Below, in pieces: positions 1-9,081 of a stretch of 64,000 bases of DNA. Source of the DNA: CAVSRC01 sp963785065 (GTDB taxonomy: Bacteria; Pseudomonadota; Alphaproteobacteria; Rhizobiales; Kaistiaceae); the NCBI GenBank assembly GCA_963785065.1, contig CAWATX010000002.1, forward strand, positions 186,001 through 250,000. The letters run 5' to 3'. Made by a program: the position numbers and the translations under genes. Every line of letters starts with the position of its first letter. Positions within the stretch are counted from its first letter, which is position 1. The notes beneath the pieces are model-generated. The model saw only the letters and a list, made by a program, of their open reading frames with translations, did not search any database and was not told the DNA's origin.

Positions 1-981
<981 letters not shown>

Positions 982-1048
982 TCGCGTCCCTAACGGGTCA
1001 GCGTTGGAGGAGGCCGCTCACCCTCTAAAGCGTCCGGATTGCTTCATA

Positions 1049-1076
1049 AGATAGGTACTGGGCGTTACGAAGCCAA
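1049..1076 (-). promoter_or_regulatory. Candidate promoter of ftsH
   Basis: On the minus strand a TTGGCT box (1071-1076) is followed after 16 bp by CTATCT (1049-1054), close to the alphaproteobacterial sigma-70 pattern. Transcription would start near 1042, giving a leader of about 60 nt. ftsH is often under heat-shock sigma RpoH in this class; no clear RpoH -35 (CTTGAA) is visible here. Position and spacing are seen; function is inferred. Confidence 0.4.
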
Positions 1077-1129
1077 TAAGACTTTCATTAGTATCGTGCT
1101 GGAATTACGGCAACACGAACCCTCGCCGA

Positions 1130-2467
1130 TCACATTCCGGCGGAAAAGCCCGGAAAAAGCGGCGGTTCGCCGAGCCGCTGCATAAGGATTGGGCAGACCG
1201 TGACGTCCAACCCCTTGGCCGCCCTGGCGAAATAGCCGAGTGATGGCGCCGCGAGCAGTCGCCCGCGACGGGTGATCGCCGGCAAGGCGGCAAGCGCCGC
1301 ACGCGGCCGAAGGCCGCGGGGAGCATCGACGGCGCGGCGCCCGTCCTCGCCAAGCGCGGCGATGCTGAGCCCGGTCGGCGCCGTGCGGCCGGCACTCACC
1401 TGAAAACGGTGGTCCCAGACGACCGTCGTGCCGGGCTTGAGGATCGCCGCCGGCGGGCCATCGCGGCCGAGCTCGCGATAGAAGAGGAAGGTGCCGTCGC
1501 GCCCTTCGACGACCGAGCCGGAAAGCGTCCGCTTGAAGCGGCCGGCGGCCGCGGCGGCCATCGTCTCCATCAGCGCTGCCAGCCGTTCGAATCGCGGGGC
1601 GTAGTCGCTGCCGCCGGTCGCCATCAAGAGCCGCACCACAACGCGGTTGCGCACGGCCGCCGGTGCCGCCCGAAAGAGGTCGCCGCGAAACTGCGCCACG
1701 GCGAAATCGTCGACCGTGACGGCGGCGGCGATGAGATCGCTCGCCGCCGCGTCCACCGCATCGGCGGCGTCCGCCAGCCGCCGCGCGGTCGCCGCAAGAC
1801 GGGCCGGGTCGAGCCCTTCCCCGGCGAGCAGCGGCAGAAGCTTGCGCAGCCGCGCGCGGGCAAAGCGAGGGTCACTGTTCATGGCATCGACCACCGGCGC
1901 CAGACCGGCCGCCCTGGTGGTCGCCGCCAGACGGGCGCGCGGCACGTCGAGCAACGGCCGCGCAAGCACGACCCCGCCGGCATCGATCGCCGGCCGCATG
2001 GCGGCGAGACCGAAGACGCCGGCGCCGCGCGTCAGGCGCAGAAGCAGAGCCTCGGCGAGGTCATCGCGATGATGGGCGGTGAGGAGATGACCGGCGCCCA
2101 GCGAACGCGCCGCATCGACGAGCAGGCGATAGCGAGCGGCACGCGCTTCCGCCTCGATATTGGCCGCCGGCGGCTGCCCTTCGCGCACCAGGATGCGGCA
2201 TTCGAGGCCGCGTGCCCTGGCCGCCGCCGCCACATCCTCGGCCTCGCGCCGCGAGCCGCGGCGCAGGCGATGGTCGACGGTGAGCACGACGATGCCGGGC
2301 TTGTCGCCGTGGCGTGCCCGCCAGCGCGCTGCGCCGACCATCAGGGCAAGCGAATCGGCACCGCCGGAGACGGCCAGCGCAATCTTGTCCGTGCCGGCGA
2401 AGGGCGAAAGAAGCGCGTCGAGCTCGGCGTCGCTTAAGGGACCGTCGGCCGCCTCAGCAGCCCGCAT
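1130..2467 (-). CDS. tilS: tRNA(Ile)-lysidine synthase TilS
   Basis: TilS converts C34 of the CAU-anticodon tRNA-Ile to lysidine, changing both codon recognition and charging. The 445-residue product starts MRAAEAADGPL and has the N-type PP-loop ATPase signature SGGADS about 35 residues in. After the N-terminal catalytic domain comes a long C-terminal TilS region that ends PGFSAGM. The chosen start overlaps the stop of cpoB by 14 nt, which suggests translational coupling; the frame stays open further upstream but that part only shadows cpoB. The cpoB-tilS-ftsH order is conserved in Rhizobiales. Confidence 0.95.
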   Translation of the reverse strand: MRAAEAADGPLSDAELDALLSPFAGTDKIALAVSGGADSLALMVGAARWRARHGDKPGIVVLTVDHRLRRGSRREAEDVAAAARARGLECRILVREGQPPAANIEAEARAARYRLLVDAARSLGAGHLLTAHHRDDLAEALLLRLTRGAGVFGLAAMRPAIDAGGVVLARPLLDVPRARLAATTRAAGLAPVVDAMNSDPRFARARLRKLLPLLAGEGLDPARLAATARRLADAADAVDAAASDLIAAAVTVDDFAVAQFRGDLFRAAPAAVRNRVVVRLLMATGGSDYAPRFERLAALMETMAAAAAGRFKRTLSGSVVEGRDGTFLFYRELGRDGPPAAILKPGTTVVWDHRFQVSAGRTAPTGLSIAALGEDGRRAVDAPRGLRPRAALAALPAITRRGRLLAAPSLGYFARAAKGLDVTVCPILMQRLGEPPLFPGFSAGM

Positions 2468-3419
2468 TGGCTTGTTCGGAGATGACGCGCTGGCGCAGCG
2501 CGTTCGACATGTTGGGATACTGCTTGAGCGCCGCCGCGAAGGTCTGGCACGCCGCCTCGCGCTCGGGGATGCCGGCAAGCGACTTGCCGAGCAGCAGCAT
2601 CGTGTCGGCGGCCCGCGCACTCTTCGGAAAGCGCTTGTGGCTGTCGACGAATTCCAGCGCCGCCTCGCGGTACATGCCGCGCGAGAACAGGCTCTGGCCA
2701 AGCCAGTAGGTTGCATCGGCGGCATGCCCGTCGCCCGGATAGGCGTCGAGGAACTGGCGGAACGCCTGTTCGGCCGCCGCATATTGGCCGGCGACGAAAA
2801 GCTCGTAAGCCGCCTTGTAGTCGGCGACCGGATCGCCGCTCGGTTGCCCCACCTGCTGCGCCTGGGCAAGCGGCGCCGCAGCGCCGCTGTCCGCCGCTCC
2901 ACCCGAACCGCCGCGGGCAAGGGAGGAGAGGTCGAGCGGCTGTTGCCCCGCCCCCGCGGGCGTCGCCGCCGGAGCGGCCGGCGCCTGCTCGATCAGCGTG
3001 CCGAGATCCTTCGGCGGCGCGCCCAACTGCTGGTCGGCGGCGGCCGGTGCCGCTTGCGGTGCCGGTGGCGTGGGCTGAGCGGGTGCGGCGGCGGCAACGT
3101 TGTCGCGCTTGCCGCCGCTCTTGCCGTGCTCGAGCTGGCTGAAGCGATATTCGTTGTCCGCCTGCATCGACTGAATCTGCTTGGTGAGCTCGTCGAGCTG
3201 GTGCTGCAGCGTCTCGACCTGGCCGGTGAGATCGCGGATCGTGTGTTCGAGCTGGTCGAGCCGCGCAGTGTCGCCGCTCGACTGGGCGAGCGTGACGCCC
3301 TGCCCCTGATTGGCGGTGCGGTTGCCGAATCCGAACCAGCCGGCCTGAGCGCCGGACGCCATCATCAGCGCCACGGCAATCGCCGCCGTCCCGGTCAACC
3401 AGCGTTGCGTCCACACCAT
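2454..3419 (-). CDS. cpoB: Cell division coordinator CpoB (YbgF), Tol-Pal associated periplasmic TPR protein
   Basis: CpoB couples Tol-Pal driven outer-membrane constriction to peptidoglycan synthesis in the periplasm. The 321-residue product starts MVWTQRWLTG and has a Sec signal peptide ending near MASGAQA. A coiled coil (LDQLEHTIRDLTGQVETLQ) follows, then a Pro/Ala-rich linker and a C-terminal TPR block beginning DYKAAYELFVAGQYAAAEQ. Two in-frame starts lie upstream (3437 and 3518), but only the one at 3419 puts a signal peptide directly at the N terminus. It sits 182 bp downstream of pal and overlaps tilS. Confidence 0.93.
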   Translation of the reverse strand: MVWTQRWLTGTAAIAVALMMASGAQAGWFGFGNRTANQGQGVTLAQSSGDTARLDQLEHTIRDLTGQVETLQHQLDELTKQIQSMQADNEYRFSQLEHGKSGGKRDNVAAAAPAQPTPPAPQAAPAAADQQLGAPPKDLGTLIEQAPAAPAATPAGAGQQPLDLSSLARGGSGGAADSGAAAPLAQAQQVGQPSGDPVADYKAAYELFVAGQYAAAEQAFRQFLDAYPGDGHAADATYWLGQSLFSRGMYREAALEFVDSHKRFPKSARAADTMLLLGKSLAGIPEREAACQTFAAALKQYPNMSNALRQRVISEQANAGC

Positions 3420-3601
3420 TGCAGTCTGTTCCCACATCCCGTGCGCCGGCACCGCAAAGCGCCGGGCGATCGCCCGTGTCCTAGCATGGAACAGGGCAGT
3501 TCGGCCAAAATGGGGCACCGCAGGCGCCGGCCAGCGGCTGCGACGCCGCAGCCGCCTGCCTGCGAGATGATCGCCAAAACGTCAGGCCTGGCGCGCCCGC
3601 G

Positions 3602-4111
3602 CTACATGCCGGCGGTATTGAGCACCGTCACCGCACGCCGGTTCTGCGACCAGCAGGAGATGTCGTTGCACGTCGCAACCGGACGCTCCTTGCCGTAGGA
3701 GATCGTGCGTATGCGGTTGGCGGCGATGCCGCGCGAGATCAGGTAGTCGCGCGTGGTGGCGGCGCGGCGGGCGCCGAGCGCGATGTTGTATTCGCGCGTG
3801 CCGCGCTCATCGGCATGGCCTTCGATGATGAAGGCGTAGCGCCGGTTCTGGTTCAGCCACGCCGCCTGCTTGTCGAGCGTGGCGCGCGCCGACGCACCGA
3901 GCTCGCTCGAATCGGTGTCGAAGAACACGCGGTCGCCGACATTGACGACGAAATCCTGCGGGCTGCCCGGCGTGGCCGAGGTCACCCCGCCGACGCCGCC
4001 GAGACCGCCGAGATCACCGCCCGGATTCCTCGCGCAAGCAGACACCAGCAACGCCAGACCAAGCACCAGGATCGGCGCGGCCATGCGGGCAATGCTCGGT
4101 ATTCTCAGCAT
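3602..4111 (-). CDS. pal: Peptidoglycan-associated outer-membrane lipoprotein Pal
   Basis: Pal tethers the outer membrane to peptidoglycan and is the end partner of the TolQRAB machine. The 169-residue product has a lipoprotein signal peptide with lipobox LVSAC (Cys26) and a Gly-rich linker. An OmpA-like domain follows with FDTDSSELGASARATLDKQA and the binding core EGHADERGTREYNIALGARR. The start at 4111 has a GAGGAG ribosome-binding site 9 nt upstream. In most Rhizobiales pal directly follows tolB; here about 3.6 kb of accessory genes separate them, so pal probably uses its own promoter. Confidence 0.97.
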   Translation of the reverse strand: MLRIPSIARMAAPILVLGLALLVSACARNPGGDLGGLGGVGGVTSATPGSPQDFVVNVGDRVFFDTDSSELGASARATLDKQAAWLNQNRRYAFIIEGHADERGTREYNIALGARRAATTRDYLISRGIAANRIRTISYGKERPVATCNDISCWSQNRRAVTVLNTAGM

Positions 4112-4153
4112 TTCGGTAACTCCTCGTCCACCATGACGCCGGTGTAGCAATGC

Positions 4154-4186
4154 GTGGTTAAGCGGCGGTGCAGGAAGGTGGTTAAG
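4154..4186 (-). promoter_or_regulatory. Paired TTAACCAC direct repeats upstream of pal
   Basis: On the minus strand the 9-mer CTTAACCAC occurs twice (4178-4186 and 4154-4162), exactly 24 bp start to start, 43 bp or more upstream of the pal start codon. TTAACCAC is one base from the CtrA half-site TTAACCAT. Two copies on the same helix face upstream of an envelope gene look like a binding site for CtrA or another dimeric regulator. The repeats are seen; the regulator is inferred. Confidence 0.4.
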
Positions 4187-4326
4187 TTTGGGTTTAGCCG
4201 GCTCGTGCGGTGCTCGGGAACGCGTCCTGATCCGTCCGGCCCGCCGGCCGGTGACGCCCCCTACCCGGCCGGCAGGTTAGAGCCTTTCACTGTCAGATGG
4301 AACCTTTCCGATCGCAGCCTGGATAT

Positions 4327-5199
4327 CTAGCTGGTCGCATTCCGCGAACCGGCGGCGGCGCGCGAGGCGCCAGAAGGCCTGCGCAGGCCCAGAAGTCGGA
4401 TCCAGCCGATGACCGGCAGGAAAAACGCCTCGCCAAGCGTCTTGACCTCGACGCCATCCACGCCCGTTTGGGGACGTTCGTCCTTCTCCGGAAGATAGAG
4501 CGTACCGAAAAGCCAGTCCCAGATCGGAAACCAGTTGGTGAAATTCTTGTCCCGGTGCCGCTCTTCGATCGAGTGATGGATTCGGTGATAGTCCGGACTG
4601 ATGAGCACCCACCAGAAGCGCCCGTATCCCAGCCTGATGTTTGCGTGCGCGATGAACTGATAGGCGTAGGGAATGACCGAGAGAACGCCGATCGTGACCG
4701 CCGGCAAATCGAACAGGACCGCCATCGGCAAGGTGATAAAGAACGGGGCGATCAGGCCCTCCGCGAAATGCCCCCGCTGTGCCGTCATGGCATTCATGTG
4801 CTCATCCGAGTGGTGCAGCAGATGGGTTTGCCAGAGCCAGCGGTTGGCGTGGAGCGTGCGGTGGAACCAGTAGTAGAAGAAATCGATTACGAAGGTGGAG
4901 ATCAGGAGGGCCACCAGCGATCCGCCGAGGCCGCCGAGCCCGGCCACGCGCAGGTCGATCAGGCCGAGGCCGACCCCCTGGATTCCCCGAGCCACTGCTG
5001 CGTTGAGCGTCGGCGCGATGAGCGCCAGCACCACCAGATTGGCGAGCCAGAACCTGATGCCGAACAGGTAGTGGCGAAGCGGTGCCTTGCTCGCCGGTCG
5101 TCGGAATTCAAAGAAGATGACGACCGGCGCGACGAGGACCGTCATCATGACGTTGTCACTGAGCAACGTCCCGACGATCCAGCGCCACACTTGCTCCAT
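4327..5199 (-). CDS. Sterol desaturase / fatty acid hydroxylase superfamily membrane protein
   Basis: This is a 290-residue integral membrane di-iron oxygenase-type protein. The histidine clusters of the family are present in order: HRTLH (near residue 119), HLLHHSDEH (near 130), HANIRLG (near 187) and HRIHHSIEERHRDKN (near 205). At least four hydrophobic segments precede and separate them. Family members hydroxylate or desaturate sterols, carotenoids, fatty acids or alkylglycerols; the substrate here cannot be read from sequence. It lies in the accessory segment between pal and tolB and reads in the same direction as the repeat-protein gene upstream. Confidence 0.88.
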   Translation of the reverse strand: MEQVWRWIVGTLLSDNVMMTVLVAPVVIFFEFRRPASKAPLRHYLFGIRFWLANLVVLALIAPTLNAAVARGIQGVGLGLIDLRVAGLGGLGGSLVALLISTFVIDFFYYWFHRTLHANRWLWQTHLLHHSDEHMNAMTAQRGHFAEGLIAPFFITLPMAVLFDLPAVTIGVLSVIPYAYQFIAHANIRLGYGRFWWVLISPDYHRIHHSIEERHRDKNFTNWFPIWDWLFGTLYLPEKDERPQTGVDGVEVKTLGEAFFLPVIGWIRLLGLRRPSGASRAAAGSRNATS

Positions 5200-5236
5200 T
5201 ACGCAGATTCCGGTTGTGAACGCGTCCGCGGTTGCG

Positions 5237-5830
5237 TCACCGCTGCAGACCGCAGAAGAAGTTCACGATCTCGCCTCCGAGTACCCCGTTCGTGTTCCTG
5301 CGTTGCTGGCAGAGAACATTTTTGCGCGCAATCGACGCCCCCCGCTCATTCGGCGGCCTCCTGTAATCCGACGCATCGAGGCTGAACCCACCGTTCGATT
5401 GGGCCGAAGTCGGGCCCGGATCCATGAATCCGGCATTACCCGCGTTACCGGCATTACCCGCGTTACCCGCGCTTTTGGCATTACCGGCATTGCCGGCGTT
5501 ACCCGCATTTCCGGCATTACCTGCGTTTCCGGCATTACCGGCGTTACCAGCGTTGCCGGCATTACCGGCGTTACCAGCGTTACCAGCGTTACCAGCGTTG
5601 CCGGCATTACCTGCGTTTCCGGCGTTGCCCGCCCAGATAACCCCCGCCGGGTGACCGTGCCTTCCGCCCATGACGTAACCGGATTCCCCCGTGGGCACGC
5701 TCGCCCGCGATATCGCCGAGTACGTCAAAAGACCGATGGAGCAGACGCTCAAAGCCGCCAGAACTGTCGCACGGCCGGGGTTTCCTTGCGCAGCGGCCAG
5801 AATCCGGTGAAACCAATGCTTTCGTTCCAT
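5237..5830 (-). CDS. Ala-Gly-Asn repeat protein with N-terminal membrane anchor, unknown function
   Basis: I do not recognise this 197-residue protein. Residues 1-20 are basic (MERKHWFHR); residues about 20-42 form one hydrophobic segment (signal peptide or anchor). A His/Gly patch (GGRHGHPAG) precedes 17 perfect AGN tripeptides, one AKS, four more AGN and a final AG. The C terminus is non-repetitive, with two cysteines (VLCQQRR and NFFCGLQR). The start at 5830 has AGGAG and GAGG motifs upstream. The gene is divergent from the HTH-hydrolase gene, with 199 bp between them. A regular three-residue repeat could fold as a beta-solenoid or an extended secreted structure; that is inference. Confidence 0.75.
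   Translation of the reverse strand: MERKHWFHRILAAAQGNPGRATVLAALSVCSIGLLTYSAISRASVPTGESGYVMGGRHGHPAGVIWAGNAGNAGNAGNAGNAGNAGNAGNAGNAGNAGNAGNAGNAGNAGNAGNAGNAKSAGNAGNAGNAGNAGFMDPGPTSAQSNGGFSLDASDYRRPPNERGASIARKNVLCQQRRNTNGVLGGEIVNFFCGLQR
5429..5632 (-). repeat. 9-bp coding tandem repeat (Ala-Gly-Asn)n
   Basis: Twenty-two 9-bp units plus a partial unit run without interruption; consensus on the coding strand is GCN GGN AAY. Third-position variation between units is substantial, so the amino-acid pattern is more conserved than the DNA. One unit encodes Ala-Lys-Ser (5471-5479). The complement reads as a Leu-Pro-Ala repeat in another frame, which is only a shadow. Confidence 0.95.
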
Positions 5831-6029
5831 TGTCGCCTCATCTCCTGCTCGCGTGCTCTTGGAACGCCCGTTGCGTTGCATGTTGCACCCTGTTCTCGGC
5901 GGGCACTGCCACTGGGCTTTGCCCGCGCGTTCGGTGATAATGAAAGCCAAGTCAATGGAACGCATTACCCAGATGGGTGCGGCAGAGCCATTTCTGGCAA
6001 AATCGCTTTCTCTAGCGTAATGAAAGCAG

Positions 6030-7622
6030 ATGGACCGCAAGACTTCGCGCGATCTTGATGCCGCTTTTTCGTTGCTTCCAGCGAACAAGGCGCGCAAAGC
6101 CAAGCAGAACCTGCTCGAAGTGGTCGCAGGCGGGGGATTCATCCGCCGGCTGCTGCTGAAGTGGAGCGAGCACGACGCGCAAGGCAATTTCCGGCGCGGC
6201 GGCATTACCGACATGATCGATCGTTCGACCCGGCTCGTCGCCAATTCCCAGGAGGACGGCGACGTGCAATTGCTCGCCGCCGGTGCGCGAGTGGACGAAC
6301 TGAGGGCCGGCGCGCTTCGGCTGCTCCCGTCCAACGACCGGTTCGCATGGTATTTGCCGTTTTCGCCAACCACGCACGACGACGAGCCGTCATTGCGGCT
6401 GCGCGGCCTGATGGTGACCGAGCCGGTGTTTTGGGAGGCGCTGGAGCAGATGAACCCGGGGCTTGACCTCACCCCGGCGGAGCGGCGCGTGCTGTTCCAG
6501 ATAACCGCCGGCCTGACGCCGCGCGTGGCGGCCAAACAGGACGCCGTGTCCTTCGAGACCAAGCGAGCCCATATCAAGACGGCCAGCGCAAAGATGCACT
6601 TCGCAGGGCAGACCGACCTGGTGCGCAAGGTGCTCGGCCAGCTCGTGCATCTGCTGTGGGTCAGCGAAGGGGAGGTCGCCCATTCGGAGCCTGTCGAGCG
6701 CTTCGTGGAACGCTATCTCGCCGACGATGTGCGCCTGGTGCTGCGCCGTCTGCCGGGCGGCCGGCTCCTCAGGCTGCTGGAGTGCGGCCCCCAGGATGGG
6801 CGCACCGTCGTCATGATCCATGGCATGATGTTTCCGATCTCCCTGGTTGGCCTGTCGCGGCACCTGGAAGCGACGCGGATCCGCCTCGTCGTGCCGATCC
6901 GCCCGGGCTTCCTGGAATCGCGTCCTGCCGCCGAACTTGCCGGCCGCACCGATCTCGTCGCCGCCGCGATCGCGGACCTGGCGGCGCTCCTCAATCACGA
7001 GGGCGGCAAACCGGTTGTGATCCTCGGCCAGTCGCTTGGCGCCATGCTCGCGATCCGCTTCGCCAACCGGCATCCCGAACTGGTCTCGCAGCTCATCCTC
7101 CAGTCCATCAACCTGACGGGTGGCGATCGCTCCGGCGGAGGCGCCTCCGGCCACTTCTACGGCGGGCTCAAGAGCCTTTCGCAACAACCCGACCTGTTCA
7201 AGCTGGTGAACTGGCAGTTCAAGAAATATTACGCCGACCGCCGCACCGGGCGACAGATCCTGTCGCGGCTGTTCGCCAATTCAGTGGTCGACATGGCGGC
7301 ACTGGACGGCGAGACGACCGGCACGGAGGCCTACGCGATGTTCGCCGAGCTCTACGCCAGCTCGGTGTTCGGAATGAGTGCGGATTTCGATTTCGTCATG
7401 AATGCGTGGCAACGGGAGGCGCGCGCCATCGGGAAGCCGATCACCTTCGTCCACGGCGACTGCGACCCGCTTACCGGGACAGAGGAAATCAGGCCCTTTG
7501 TCGATCATGGGCCGTCGAACCGGCTGGTGACGGTCCGCGGGGGCGGACATTTCATCGCGGTCTCGCATGCACGCGAAACCTGGCGCACCGTCGGCGAATG
7601 CCTGGAGATCAACGGAGCCTGA
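6030..7622 (+). CDS. LuxR-type HTH regulator fused to an alpha/beta hydrolase
   Basis: A 530-residue two-domain protein. Residues about 1-140 have no recognised motif. Residues 147-200 form a GerE/LuxR-like helix-turn-helix (LTPAERRVLFQITAGLTPRV, then KRAHIKTASAKM). Residues about 240-530 are an alpha/beta hydrolase with oxyanion-hole HGMM (264-267), nucleophile elbow GQSLGA (Ser335), acid candidate Asp477 or Asp479 (HGDCDP) and His507 (GGGHF). The architecture suggests a transcription factor that binds or turns over a small ester or lactone ligand. It is divergent from the AGN-repeat gene, a likely target. Start at the first ATG; no strong ribosome-binding site is seen. Confidence 0.82.
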   Translation: MDRKTSRDLDAAFSLLPANKARKAKQNLLEVVAGGGFIRRLLLKWSEHDAQGNFRRGGITDMIDRSTRLVANSQEDGDVQLLAAGARVDELRAGALRLLPSNDRFAWYLPFSPTTHDDEPSLRLRGLMVTEPVFWEALEQMNPGLDLTPAERRVLFQITAGLTPRVAAKQDAVSFETKRAHIKTASAKMHFAGQTDLVRKVLGQLVHLLWVSEGEVAHSEPVERFVERYLADDVRLVLRRLPGGRLLRLLECGPQDGRTVVMIHGMMFPISLVGLSRHLEATRIRLVVPIRPGFLESRPAAELAGRTDLVAAAIADLAALLNHEGGKPVVILGQSLGAMLAIRFANRHPELVSQLILQSINLTGGDRSGGGASGHFYGGLKSLSQQPDLFKLVNWQFKKYYADRRTGRQILSRLFANSVVDMAALDGETTGTEAYAMFAELYASSVFGMSADFDFVMNAWQREARAIGKPITFVHGDCDPLTGTEEIRPFVDHGPSNRLVTVRGGGHFIAVSHARETWRTVGECLEINGA

Positions 7623-7691
7623 CCTGCGCCCGGACCATCGTGCCCAGACACATGCCCCGGCTTCACCACCCTGCGTCCTATGGCAGGAACC

Positions 7692-9044
7692 TCAGTTGAT
7701 CAGCGGCGACCAGGCCGGGTCGGAGGCGAATCCGTCTAGCGGAATGCGGTATTCGTTGTAGCCGGTGAGATCGATCGTCCACAGCTGCGGCCCGCCATTG
7801 GCGCCGGGCGTATCGCGGAAGAACATGATGACGCGGCCGTTCGGCGCCCAGGTCGGCCCCTCATTGTGGAAGCCCTCGGTGAGGATGCGCATCCCCGAAC
7901 CGTCCGGCTTGACGACGCCGATGGCGAACTGGCCCTTGCTCCGCCGGGTGAAGGCGATGAGATCGCCGCGCGGCGACCACACCGGCGTCTCGAAGGTGCC
8001 GTCGCCGAAGGTGATGCGCTTGGGATTGGTGCCGTCGGAACCCATGACGTAGAGCTGCGGCGAGCCGCCGCGGTCGGAGGTGAAGACGATCTTCGAGCCG
8101 TCGGGCGAATAGGACGGGCTGGTGTCGATGGCAGCGTCGTCGGTGAGCCGCGTCGTGCGCTTGGTGCGCAGGTCCATGGCGTAGATGTTGGCATTGTTGC
8201 CCGGCTGCAGGCTCATCACCACCTTCTGCCCGTCGGGCGAGAAGCGCGGCGCAAACGTCATGCCCGGGAAATCGCCGACCAGTTCGCGCTGACCGGTCTC
8301 GATGTTGAGCAGATAGACGTGCGGCTGCTCGAGACCGTGATAGGACATATAGGTGACTTCCTGCGCGGTCGGATTGAAGCGCGGGGTGAGCACCAGGTCC
8401 TTGCCGTCGGTCAGGTAGCGCACGTTGGCGCCGTCCTGGTCCATGATCGCCAGCCGCTTGACGCGGTTGTCCTTCGGCCCGCTCTCGGCGACAAACACGA
8501 CGCGCGTGTCGAAATAGCCCTTCTCGCCGGTGAGCCGCTCATAGATGGCGTCGGCGATGATGTGGGCGACGCGCCGCCAGTTGTCGGGTGTGGTGAAGAA
8601 CTGCTGACCGGAGATCTGCTGGGTGGCGAAGACGTCCCACAGGCGGAACTCGGCCCTGAGCCGCCCGTCCGACTGGCGCGCGATGCCGCCGGTGACCAGC
8701 GCCTGGGCGTTGATCACCCGCCAGTCGGCGAAGCTCGGGATCTGGTCGGGGCCGAGCGACTTCTGCACGAAGGTCGAGGGATCGAGCGGCAGGAACAGGC
8801 CTGAGCGCTTGAGGTCGGAGGCAATGACGCTGGTGATGTCGGCGCCCAGCTGGGCATCCTGGCCGGCGCCGACGAAATCCGGCAGCGCGATCGGCAGCGG
8901 CTGGACGTTGCCGCGCGTCACGTCGATCGAGAGGACCGCCTTGGCTGGCGCGGCAAAGGCCACGGCCATCAGCGCGACGGCAATGAGAGCGGCTGCCCCG
9001 CGGACGGCGCGATGAACGGCGGCGGTCAAGGGCGTCGCTGGCAT
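7692..9044 (-). CDS. tolB: Tol-Pal system periplasmic protein TolB
   Basis: TolB is the periplasmic beta-propeller that shuttles between TolA and Pal. The 450-residue product has a Sec signal peptide (hydrophobic core ALIAVALMAVAFAAPAKA) and an N-terminal alpha/beta domain (residues about 30-170). The propeller repeats follow, with typical FSPDGQKVVM, YSPDGSKIVFTSDRGG and PQLYVMGSDG blades. Three in-frame starts exist (GTG 9089, ATG 9059, ATG 9044). The last has an ideal AGGAG 7 nt upstream and places the signal peptide best. The gene begins about 37 nt after the tolA stop. Confidence 0.96.
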   Translation of the reverse strand: MPATPLTAAVHRAVRGAAALIAVALMAVAFAAPAKAVLSIDVTRGNVQPLPIALPDFVGAGQDAQLGADITSVIASDLKRSGLFLPLDPSTFVQKSLGPDQIPSFADWRVINAQALVTGGIARQSDGRLRAEFRLWDVFATQQISGQQFFTTPDNWRRVAHIIADAIYERLTGEKGYFDTRVVFVAESGPKDNRVKRLAIMDQDGANVRYLTDGKDLVLTPRFNPTAQEVTYMSYHGLEQPHVYLLNIETGQRELVGDFPGMTFAPRFSPDGQKVVMSLQPGNNANIYAMDLRTKRTTRLTDDAAIDTSPSYSPDGSKIVFTSDRGGSPQLYVMGSDGTNPKRITFGDGTFETPVWSPRGDLIAFTRRSKGQFAIGVVKPDGSGMRILTEGFHNEGPTWAPNGRVIMFFRDTPGANGGPQLWTIDLTGYNEYRIPLDGFASDPAWSPLIN

Positions 9045-9081
9045 TGTGGCACTCCTCATGGCTTCCTCGCGGCTTTTCGGC

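Noticed and set aside
1580..1610. GTTCGAATCGCGG, resembling a tRNA T-arm
   Set aside because: It lies inside tilS in a conserved coding frame and has no cloverleaf around it.
5429..5632. Short direct repeats that could suggest a CRISPR-like array
   Set aside because: The unit is 9 bp without spacers, and all units are in frame in a coding sequence. No CRISPR or cas genes are present.
5424..5654. Leu-Pro-Ala repeat frame on the plus strand
   Set aside because: It is the complement of the AGN-repeat gene, which has the better start, ribosome-binding site, membrane helix and C terminus.
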